From: Lutraria lutraria
Taxonomy: Eukaryota > Mollusca > Bivalvia > Venerida > Mactridae
Direction: 5' to 3'
Length of the DNA stretch: 64,000 bases
NCBI GenBank assembly: GCA_964023205.1
Contig: OZ026847.1
Span: forward strand, 7,252,819 to 7,316,818
A model generated the notes under the pieces. That model was not told the origin of the DNA. It searched no databases and saw only the letters and a list, made by a program, of their open reading frames with translations. Shown piece by piece: positions 42,001 to 54,000 of the stretch. The position numbers were made by a program, and so were the translations under genes. The first letter of the stretch is position 1. Each line of letters opens with the position of its first letter.

Positions 42001-45000
42001 AAGCACTTTGGGGGGCAGATGTCCACTTAGAAATAAGCACTGGGGGGCAAATGTTCACTTAGAAATAAGCACTGGGGGGCAAATGTCCACTTAGAAATAA
42101 GCACTTGGGGGGGGGGCAAATATCCACATAAAGTGTAGGACATTTGCCCCATGGACATTTACCCCTGATGAAAAAAGGTCATGTAGACATTTGCCCCACA
42201 GTAGAAATGTTAGGTAGGACGTTTGCCCCCAGTGCTTATTTCTTAGGTAGGACATTTGCCCCCCAATGTTTATTTTTCAAATGGACATTTGCCCCCCAAA
42301 AAACATTACATATTACATTGGTTTTAAAAAATACTGGAAAAATAAACATTAGGGGGCAAATGTCCACTAAGAATTAGCAACTAGGGGGCAAATGTCCGCT
42401 TACAAATAAGCACTGGGGGGCAAATGTCCACTTAGAAATAAGCACTTGGGGGGGCAAATGTCCGCATAAAGTGTAGGATATTTGCCCCCGGACATTTGCG
42501 CCCTATGAAAAAAAGGTCATGTGGACATTTGCCCCCCAAGTGTTTATTTTTAAGTGGACATTTGCCCCCCAGTGCTTATTTCTTAGTGGACATTTGCCCC
42601 CCAGTGCTTATTTCTTAGTGGACATTTGCCCCCAGTGCTTATTTCTTAGTGGACATTTGCCCCCCAGTGCTTATTTCTAAGTGGACATTTGCGCCCCCCC
42701 TCCCCCCAGTGCTTATTTCTAAGTGGACAGTTGCCCCCCCAGTGCTTATTTCTTAGTGGACATTTGCCCCCCAGTGCTTATTTCTTAGTGGACATTTGCC
42801 CCCAGTGCTTATTTCTTAGTGGACATTTGCCCCCCAGTGCTTATTTCTTAGTGGACATTTGCCCCCCAGTGCTTATTTCTTAGTGGGCATTTGCCCCCCA
42901 GTGTTTATTTCTAAGTGGACATTTGCCCCCCAGTGCTTATTTCTTAGTGGACATTTGCCCCCCCCCCCCCCAAGTGCTTATTTCTAAGTGGACATTTGCC
43001 CCCCAAGTGATTATTTCTAAGTGGACATTTGCCCCCCAGTGCTTATTTCTTAGTGGACATTTTCCCAGTGCTTATTTCTAAGTGGACATTTGCCCCTCAA
43101 TGTTTATTTTTCAAGTATTTTTTTTAATCAATGTAATATAATATTGTTTTCTTTGGGGGGCAAATGTCCTACTTATTGTTTCTACGGAGGGGGGGGGGAA
43201 ACGTTCACATGACCATTTTTTCATTGGGGGGCAAATGTCTGGGGGACTAATATCTGTATCCTGTCCACATGATTATTTTTAGCTCACATGTCACAAAGTG
43301 ACAAAGTGAGCTATTAGGATCACTCTCCGTCCGGCGTCTGGCGTCGTGCGTCGTCAAACTTTTTGTTGTGAACACACTAGGGGCCACATTTTTGGCTCAA
43401 TTTTAGCAAAACTGGGTCAGAACGTTAATCTCAACAAAATCTCGGACGAGTTCGATATTGGGCCATTTTGGGTCAAAAACTAGGTCACCAGGGCCAAATA
43501 AGGGAAAACCTTGTGAACACTTTAGAAATCACTGTTTTGAATTTATCTTCATGAAACTTTGTCAGAATGTTTATTTTAATAATATGTAGGTCAAGTTTGA
43601 AAATGGGTAATTTCTGTAGTAAAATTAGGTCACTAGGGCAAATTGCTGGAAAACCTTGTGAACACTCTAGAAGTCACTGTTTTGATTGGATGATCATGAA
43701 ACCTTGTCGGAAAGTTTGTCTTCATAATATCTTGGACGAGTTCGAACATGGGTCATCTTGGGTCAAAAACTAGGTCGCTAGGTCAAATCTTATGAAAAAC
43801 CATGTTAACACTGTAGATTTCACAGTTATTATTGGATCTTCACCAAACTTCGTCAAATCGTTTGTTTTAATGATATAACGGTCAAGTATAAATATGGGTC
43901 ATCTGGGGTCAATAACTAGGTCACCAGGTCAAATCTTAGGAAAACTTTGTTAACACTGTAGATGTCACAGTTTTAATTGGATCTTCACCAAACCTTGTCA
44001 AAATGTTTGCCTCAATGATATGTGGGTCAAGGATGAACATGGGTCAGCCGGGTTCAAAAACTGGGTCACAAGGTCAAATCTTAGGTAGAAATCTTGTAAA
44101 AGCTCTAAATGTCATGGTTTTGATTGGATCTTGGCCAGACTTTGTCAGATTGTTTGTCTTAATGATATTAAGGACAAGTTCAAATATGGGTCACCTAGGG
44201 TCAAAAACCAGGTCACAAGGTCAAATCTTAGGAAAACCTTATTAACACTGTAGATGTCAAATTTTGATCGTATCTTCACCAAACCTAGTCAGACTGTTTG
44301 TCTTAATGACATGTAAGACAAATTCGAACATAGGTGGTCTGGGGTCAAAAACTAGGTCACGGGTTCAAAACAATGTACTAATGAGTAAACAGTGATTGTC
44401 ATGTGAGCGATATAGGGCCATCTTGGCCCTCTTGTTTCAATGAGGGGCAAATGTTCCGAGGGCAAATGTCCTACACTCAAGATATGGACATTTAAGCCCC
44501 CCGATGAAAATGTGGAAATTAATCCCCCAGTAGAAATGTTAGGTAGGACATTTACTTTAAATGCAATTATAAGGATAACATGGTAGTGTATGAGTGTAGG
44601 ACATCTGCCCTCCAGTACTTATTAAGTTGATATTTGCCCCCAGTGCTTAATTCTTAGTGGACATTTGCCCCCAATGTTTATTTTTCAAGTACAACCAATG
44701 TAATATATAACGGTTTTTTGGGGGGGGGGGGGGGAATGTCCACTTGAAAAATAAGTTTTGGGGGCAAACATCCACTAAGAATTAAGCACTGGGGGCAAAT
44801 GCCCACTTAGAAATAAGAACTTGGGGACAAATGTCCACCTAGAATTAAGCATTGGAGGAAAATGTCCAACCTACCATATCTACTGGGGGGCAAATGTCCA
44901 CATGACCATTTTTTCATTGGGGGGCAAATGTTCGGGGGAAATATCCGTATCCCATAGTGTACATGTCATTTTTTTATGTAGAAGACATTGCTTCTAAGAT

Positions 45001-48000
45001 CATGCTTAGAAAGAATAATACTGATTTTCTTGTGTCAAACATGATTTGGCCACGGCCACGGCCATAGTCCAGTTGTAAGTGTGCTCCATGGCCATAGTCC
45101 AGTTGTAAGTGTGCTGGACTAGTAATCTGATTGTCTGAGTTTTAATCGAAGTCCTGGCTGGTCAAACCCTTCGATGAAAATTTGACAAAACTGTCATATT
45201 TCCTCTTTATGTTGAGAAATTGCTGGCTCCTTATTGAAGGGTAAGTTAGCACTGGTTGGAAAACTGTCCAGGATAACTTGTTAGGTGAACCGGCCGCTGT
45301 GTGTAACTGAAATAATGTTGAAAAATGGTCACTAAAATAAAATACAGTAAATCTTGCTCATGCGACCATGTGTTAAATGACCACTTCAAAATCCCCCGAG
45401 CGTTTTTGCACTATGTGTTTAATGTGTTAAGCAACTTTGCTCAACGCGACCACCAATATGTCGACAAAATCCGCCAGATCTTTTCATTAAGCGACCGTTT
45501 GACATGTCAAACCGTTAATTCCCATGGATTGTTAATTGTAAACTCAGACATAATTAACACGTGTGAAAAACATGACCGTAATCACTCGTGTATGCATTGA
45601 GCACTTGAGTGTAGGACGCAGGTAAAATATGTGTAGTATCAGTGGAAATCCTTGGAAAAATTTTGTTTTTTCATATTACAATTTCATTTAGTGATTATAT
45701 TATTTTTTATGTTAAGTAAATTTGTCTGTATTATTAATTATGTTTAGAGTGTATTTGTTTAGTGTATTCACCAACCCTCCTTATAGTTGCTTATAAGTAA
45801 CATTAAATATCCTGATATACTGTGGAATCATTAATTTTCATTGGGGATTTAATTTCGTGGATTTCGTGGGTTTCCAATTTCCCATGAATATATATGCCAA
45901 GATTTCAGTCAACCATTCGGAAAATTGTGATGTCCAAAACTGGGCTACTTACAATTACAACTTTCGGTTTATACCAGAATTGACAAATAATAATCAATCT
46001 TCGACGATATATAATTTTTTTGAGTAAACTTCATATCTACTTCATACAATAAAAAAAGATTCAAGTTTCAGTTTATGTTTAATGATAATTATGAAAACAA
46101 TACTCTATGTACTATGAACGTATCTGCATTTGGGATCTCGAAGTCCAGGAGGCGACAGTAATCAAGTAACGGCTTTACTGTTATTTAACCACCAGCGCCA
46201 TTCTATTTATAGCTTGTTGTTGACAATTTGCAAAAAATAAATGAATGCACAGTATCACTACTAATATATTGCCATGTAACATATTGTTGATGTATTATTA
46301 CAGTTAACATTAGTTAGTATTACTGGCTTATTCTCATATTAATTTAGAATTATACTTGGTATCTACTGAGAGGCCTTTTCCTTATAACATAATCTATGTG
46401 TTGTTAAGATGGTTAGGGCTTTAATGATTTTTTACCCAACACACCAATGTTTTGTATACCTTGTTGTACCTCTGACGAAGTAAGTTAATTTAATTTTCAT
46501 TTTTGCTATGAATAATTTACATTTGAATCTCATTGGCTCACTAGGACTGACACAATCTGTTCCATATTTCTAGAATCCTAGACATTAGAACACCTTGTAC
46601 ACTTAGTCTGTATTGAAGTACCATTGTCAATTTCACGGTAACTGCATGTACAGTGCAACCTCTCCAGAGCGACCCTCTCTTGAGCAACAACCTAGCTTCC
46701 TTCAACAACAGCATGATTCTTTCCCATTGTGCAATTTCACTATTAATTTGACCTCACTTGAGCAACTACCTCTCAACAACAGCATAATTTTGCTTCTTCC
46801 AAAGGGTCTTGCTTTGGAGAGTTTGCACTGTGCGCAATAACATTTATTTTAAGAAAATAGAAATACACAAAATAATTACAAGTTCTAAGTGAAGTTAATT
46901 GTTTACATTTTCATTAAATCCCTTCTATATTAACATTGGCCAATAGAAGATGGACATATTGATTAGTATATCTCATTGGAAGTTTCATTGTTTTATTTTG
47001 GCTGATTTGAAAAAAATAGCCAGTTCTTGACCACCGCCAATATTTAACTTTTCAGAGAACCTGATTGTAGTCTAGCTCTCATAGAGCCAGCCATTAATAC
47101 TCTTAAGTGCATTATTTTGGTCCATCAGAGAGTTATTTTTGTTAATATACAATATTGCAAAAACTGAAAATGTGATTTTTAGCTCACATGAGCATGAAGT
47201 GCGCAGGGTAAGCTTTTACGATCGGTCTTTGCCTGTCGGCATGCAGCATCAACTCTTGCCTTGTGAATACACAAGAGGCCACATTTTTTGTTAGATTTTC
47301 ACAAAACCAGGTCAGAATGTTGTATTGACAAAATTTTGGACGAGCTTGATAATGGGTCATTTTGGATAAAAAACTAAAAATTTAGGTCAAAAGGTCAAAT
47401 TAATTTATTTTAATCATTTTATTTAACATATAGTTTATAGACAAATATCCATCTTCCGAGAAAGGCAAAAGTCGAAACGTTAATAAAAGGAATAAATATA
47501 CTGAGAAGTTCATTGCTTCTGTTTGATATCCAACTAGATACTTCACAATGTAACACTATAGAGGTCACATTTTTATAGGATCTTCACCAAACTTGTCTGA
47601 ATGTTTGTATTAATAATATCTTGGACAAGTTCAAGCATGGCCATCTTAAATGCTCATTATATCATGTTATTACGTATTCAATGTATCATATATCATGTTA
47701 TTATATATTCAGTGCATCATATATCATGTTATTAGATATCCTATTCATTGTATCATGTAACATGTTATTATGTATTCATTGTATCATATATCATGTTATT
47801 ATATATTCAGTGCATCATGTATCATGTTAATAGATATTATATTCATTGCATCATATATTATGTTATTACATCATTTTATCATGTTTGTTCTGTTATATAT
47901 TTATTCCATCAGAATGTTCTCTTCTATGATAATTCTATAAATCAAGGGCTCAGCGCAACACTATCGTAACTTGTTCTTATTTCAATATGAGTTACGACAC

Positions 48001-51000
48001 TCTTGCGTTGAACCCTCGAAATGTCAGCTTGCTTTTACTCCTTAATATATTTCAATTTTACAGTTTGCAACAACATTCCAGAATGTTAGATATGAGGCTG
48101 CAAGACAGGTCTGTGTGTTTATGATATAAGTTACTCTTCCTTGATTTTATGCTTATAATATACACATACATTATACAAGGATAAAACTCTCAGAGTGTAG
48201 ATTATTGTGCTACTCAGGTACTGAAGTTAGCAACTGAAATGAAACAATACTTTTGATTTCATATTGTTTCGTTTTCAGGATTATGTTTAAAGTCCATTAT
48301 TTTCAATTATCTGTTTCCTTATAAGCATTTAGATATGTAATATAAAACATATTGTTTGTATTCTATTTTCATGAATTATATTATATTTTTATTGATCTCT
48401 GAGAAGTATTATGGTTTATAAATCGTCCTTGTGTTTTGTAGAGGGCTCTATATTAATTATTCTCCTCATACTAACACAATCATGACCACGTTTGCTTTGA
48501 TATTTCAATAATTTATTATTAATTTTTAGCTTGTATTGGGTACTTATTTTCTGTCTTTAGCTGTTAGCTTTTATTATACGCTCGTTATTATGGGAACACT
48601 CACATTGGGCGGGTTGGCGAGTGGACGGGCGGTGTCCACAATAGTGTCCGCTCTCTAATTCAATTAGTTTTATTCTGATCCTCACCAAACTTGATGGAAA
48701 TGTTTATGGCCATGAGATCTTGGTCAAGTTTGATAGCCAGCCCAATGGGCCAAGGCTCCTCTGAGTTATGAATTTTGACGGGCGTATTTTGTGACCTGGC
48801 TGGCACTCTTGTTTGAACATTGTTTATAGTTTAGAGGCATTCAAACTTCACAAGTTAAAGTTGCTTCATCATTTTCAGGAAGCAAAGCTCCCATGTAGGG
48901 AACAATTCGTTTGATGCATTATGTCTACATTTATTTACCCTTCTGTTTGTAGGAATAATACATACAATCTCTTCCACACTTCTCTTATTATTCCTTGTAT
49001 ATACTAACACTCACAACACACTACTGTACTTAAAAGAGGCTTACCACACTAACTCCATGCAGTTGGTATTTCTTCATTGACTGGGCAGGTGTGATCGATT
49101 GCAAACAGTTATTGTGTTGACTGTATCTAGATTGATGTTTTTCCATTTTTAGTACAGTTACTCTATTTCTATACTTCTTAATTGGATTGAACAATTATGA
49201 TTTACTTACTACAATTAAAGATACCATGAATTTCACATTTTGTATGCCAGAACACTGCATTATTTTTGGCTGAACATTTGTTATCAAGTACCAAGTATGA
49301 TACAAGCTGTTACAATACAATAGTTAAGCAGAATTATAGAAATAAGAACAATTCTAGAAATTCATAAAGTAAAAGGTAAACAAATGTACCATGCCAACTT
49401 ACAGTTGTACTAAATTTTCACATTTTCCTTCTAACCACATCTCTGAAACTATTGCACTTGTTGCTATTGTAACCAAACTTTGCAAGAAGGATCCTTAGGT
49501 GTTCTCCTTTCAAAGTATCGATCTTATTTAGAAATCTGGTTGCCATGGCAACTAATAAGAAAAACTTAAAAATCTTCAGTGCTCCAGATAAAAAAAAAGA
49601 CAAGATATATTATTTAAAAATAAACAAATTTATACATTTTTTATACAGAAGTGCAACATAATGAGCTTTATAAATGCATTGTTGTTCTTGAACTTGATCA
49701 ACTTATTGCTTTGGGAATTTTCAATTGATGATAACCTGCTTTTAGCTCACCAAGTGCTCAAGGTGAGCTTTTGTGATCGCATGATGTCCATCCGTCTGTA
49801 TGTCAACAATTGGTTTAAACTAGTGTTGTTCCAATTGTCGCTACATTGGCGACATCCGTTGGGCAAATCAAGGGTGACAATCAATTATCATTTTTAGTTC
49901 CGTGGTGTTGCGGTTTTATACTATGCCCAAAGGAGGTAATCCTTAGCGATGGCAGACACACAAATTTCCCATCCTGGAAAAAAAACCTCCATGCCATGAG
50001 ATTTCTTTAAATATAGGAAAAGAACAGGTGGAATTTAACATCCATTTGGATGCAGCATTTGTTGCAAAACTTACACAAACAAGGACGATTTTGTTTAAAT
50101 GTTTTCGGATGCCATTTAATTTGGATAGTCGAAAAACATTTTAAGAGCATCGTGAGTGTTAAAAAAAAAAATCAGCAATTGATATGGATACCTCAGCCAA
50201 GCAAAACCTCAATCCCTGCTTCTTTGTGTCCTCAGTTTACCCTCTTTTGAGTGAGATGGACATTGATTGATAAGTTGTCATGTAGCATTGTACATTTCAT
50301 TGCTGTTGTTTTTATCATCGCACTGTATAGATCTACATATCTATAGGTTTTTAGTCAAAATCAGTGGTTTCTTCGATTTTATTCAGCTATACATAGATAG
50401 GTGATTTAATTGGTCTACCATACGGGTGTTTTAGTCTTTACCATATTCTCAATGGGCATAGTATAAGGTAATGTTTCCTTGTCGTCAGTTCATATAGCTA
50501 TTCCTAGCTCAGCTGATTCTTAAACGGAAAGTTATTGATGGTACTCCAACCGATTGAACTGATAATTGATTGTGAAAATTTCAACCAATTAAACAATATT
50601 TCCTTCTTAAGCAGTTGGCCAATTTCAACAAAACTTTACATGGAAATTTCTTGCATGAAGCCCTACCAATGTTGTTCCATGGAGCAACCAATAGAAAAAT
50701 CTTTAAAAATCTTCTTGTCCGAAACCACAATGTCTAAGGCTTAGATATTTGGTGTGCAGGAATTTCCTGTAAAGATTGGCCAGGTTTTGTGATAACAAAA
50801 TTTGTACATGTTTCATTATGTTGTAAGTGAGCAAATGATATAGGGCGATCTTGTTTTTTAGATGTTAAGTTTTGTTTTAGTGAAATACATACACCTTATC
50901 CAAAATCCTTTTTATTAGACTGTTGATTATCATGCAAACCTGATCTTACGTCTTTGTACTTTTTCTGTTGCTTAGAAAATACTAGGAAAGCGTTCACACA

Positions 51001-54000
51001 AAAACAAGAAATAACATAAATTATGTATTAGCTTTATCGTAGAACTCGAGCGTATTTGATGACTAAAGAGAAAAGGAATAACAAAAGAAGATGACAATAA
51101 TATACACATGTATTCTAATAGTGTTATAAGAACTACAACAACTTGTAGAAGGGTTTAATTGACGTTTAACTTTATCTTCTATTTTAGTAATTTAAACACC
51201 TTTTAAAATTTATAAAGTTTGTTAGTTACTCACATGAAATAGTAAGAGTTGGAAAAGATAGTTACAACACGAAAACGCATAGAGTGAAATTAAAACTGTA
51301 TCTGTATTTGGATGCAGTAGATTCGGACGGATTTGAGAATGGACCAAAAACTAATATTCAAATATGTTTGAATATTACAATTGAATATTCAGACATCATT
51401 TTTCATTCCCATCCCTAGTAGTTGTATGTGTTTGTATACATGTCTTTGTCATATGTTTTGATTTGGTTATGAAGTACATGCATGTGTGTAGTACATATCA
51501 TATTATTATTATTTATTGAACAAACCTTAAATTTATGTATATCTTTGTTTCACTCGAGAGTGCATTCTGTTTGCTCTACTTATCTTATTATCATAAATTC
51601 TATACTTGAACCTGTTTCAGATTGTTTACTATAACTCTATTTTGCATTGACTTTTAGATCTTGGAAAATGTGGTACCTGTGTATACAAATTAATCCTGTT
51701 AGTTCAATGATTAAGAGTTTACTTTTTCTAAAATGTTTGTAACTTGTGTCTTTCTAGGTGACAGCCAGAGTACCAATGGATGATGTGAAGACTCACATAG
51801 CAATCAGTGGAAAATCATTTTCCATCATTGAAAAATATTTTCCAAATCTATTATCCAAGATTTGCGTACAAGGAACCATTTTTGCTCGTATGTTACCTGA
51901 TCAGAAATGTCAACTTATACAAAAACAACAAGAATTAGGGTATGTTTCTGTTATTTAATATTAATGCATATATATGTTAAACATTTAATAAAAGTAAAAT
52001 ACTGGTAGCAATATTATGCCCCCTTTTCAAGAAAAGGGGTTATCTTGCTTTGCCCATGTCGGTTGGTTTAAAGGTCAGTCAGTCTGTCCGTAACCAAACT
52101 TTGTCCGACCAATAACTTGAGAACTATTTGGCCTAAACTCTTCAGATTTGGTTGTGAGGTTGGTCATCACATGTAGATGACCCTTAGTGATTTTGAGGTC
52201 AGTATGCCAAAGGTCAAGGTCACAGTGACCATCAGCACAAAAACCTTGTCCGATCAATAACTAGAGAACGTTGTGGCCTAAGCTCATCAGATTTGGTTGG
52301 GAGGTTGGTCACCTATCTGATAATTACAGCATATTTTGCACTTTGCTTACCGGTACATCAAAACACTGACCTAATAATAGAACTGTAGTCAACACGTATG
52401 TTGCATACACATATAATCTTATCTGATTGAATGCTGACACATAATTGCTAAATTTAGAGTTCTTGTGACTTATTGTGTATTAAAGCATTTGTTTTTGTTG
52501 AAATTTCCCACCTTGCTGGCAACTGTTTAATGCGGATATGTGGTATTTGGGATGAAATGTTCCTATGAAGTATTACTATGTAGGATTATAAGTATTGTAG
52601 ATATTGTGTTAGTGAATGTTAAGATAAAACTATTGATTGTTTATATTTGTAGGTATTGTGTTGGTATGTGTGGAGACGGAGCTAATGATTGTGAAGCATT
52701 GAAAGCAGCACATGCTGGAATATCTCTATCTGAAGCAGAAGCATCTGTAGCTGCACCATTTACATCATGTGTTAACAATATAGAATGTGTTGTTACACTA
52801 ATGAGGTTTGTTGATTTGTTATGTTCATAATGTTTAGCTAACTTGAGCACAAGTACTCAAGGTGAGCTTTTGTAATTGGTCTTTGTCCATCGTCCACCGT
52901 TGTGCGGCATCAACTTTTGCCTTGTGAACACACTAGAGGTCACATTTTAAGTTAGATTTTCACAAAATTGGATCAGAATGTATGGACAGAATCTTGGACA
53001 AGTTTGATAATTGGTTATTTGGGGTCAATAATTTAGTCTGTTGATCAAATCTTAGGAAAACCTTGTTAACACTCACAGTTTTTATTGGATCTTCATCAAA
53101 CCTTGGTATAATGTTTGTCTTAGGGTATCAGGAGTGTAAGTCTGGTGTGTGACAAAGCTCTAGTTCAAGAATGGATTTGACACTGAACTCATTTCTTTGC
53201 AACCAACAATGCACACATTCAAGAGGTGGACATCCCTGGTGTTATTCTTATTTGGACCCCTTCTTCACTGCATTCGAGTTCTTGAATTTTTCCTTAAAAT
53301 ATGGCCATATCGTATACATGTACCAAGTAGTGCACCATAGAACCATTTTTATATTGCATGCATCATATTATCATGCTCTTGTTTGTTAACACCAACCTGT
53401 ATTTAATCAAAGTCATTGAAGTTCCTTTTTATAGTTCAGTATATTTTTCTAAGCCGATGACAAAAAATATGTTATCTTTAAGGACAATATTTTGAGAATT
53501 TGGTCATGTTTTCATGGATTTTAGTAATGTTTTTGTCTTCCCTAGTGCTCTTTTATTTGTGACCTGGGTGAAATTGGTGTAAGATAATTTGTGATGTACT
53601 TACATGAAAAATTCTTTATTTATAAACTTCAAACAATAATAATTACATGTATTGTTATGCATCAATGTACAATATGTTGTCTATATATTTTATACTACCC
53701 TTGGCATCAGCATAGTCAGAAATAATTCTGACAGCCATTGTCATGTGTACATTTTTGTTCAAAACATAAATGTTCAAATTGGTCGTGTTTTCAGAGAAGG
53801 TAGAGCTGCATTAGTAACCTCATTTGGATGTTTTAAATACATGGCATTGTACAGTTTTATACAGTTTATATCTGTGATGATGTTGTATACTGTAAGTAGG
53901 CTTTTACTTTATCATCTCTTTGTAATAATCAATGTTTGATCATTTACATGTAAACATAAATAGCTGATTATAATAAGTTGTTATACCCCCGCAAACAAAA

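Larger units (their letters stand above)
37322..51757. other. ATPase intron 19, 14.4 kb
   Basis: The longest intron. It holds two candidate microexons, two 172-180 bp MITEs, the inverted-minisatellite foldback element, a Meta-like SINE, family R2 and R5 repeats, a 31-bp minisatellite and a Penelope-like tail. I see no other gene in it on either strand. The 37330-38110 and 38290-39290 stretches, and most of 50850-51750, show nothing recognisable. Confidence 0.7.

Noticed and set aside
42689..42883. ORF of [10 protein letters not shown] repeats
   Set aside because: Translation of the foldback element's minisatellite arm.
45325..45600. 91-codon ORF as a gene
   Set aside because: Begins in a Tigger-like terminal repeat, has no domain and no relatives that I recognise.
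49817..51418. A second hAT-like element between CTAGTGTTG and CATCCCTAG
   Set aside because: The two ends are not convincing inverted repeats and I could not find a target duplication.
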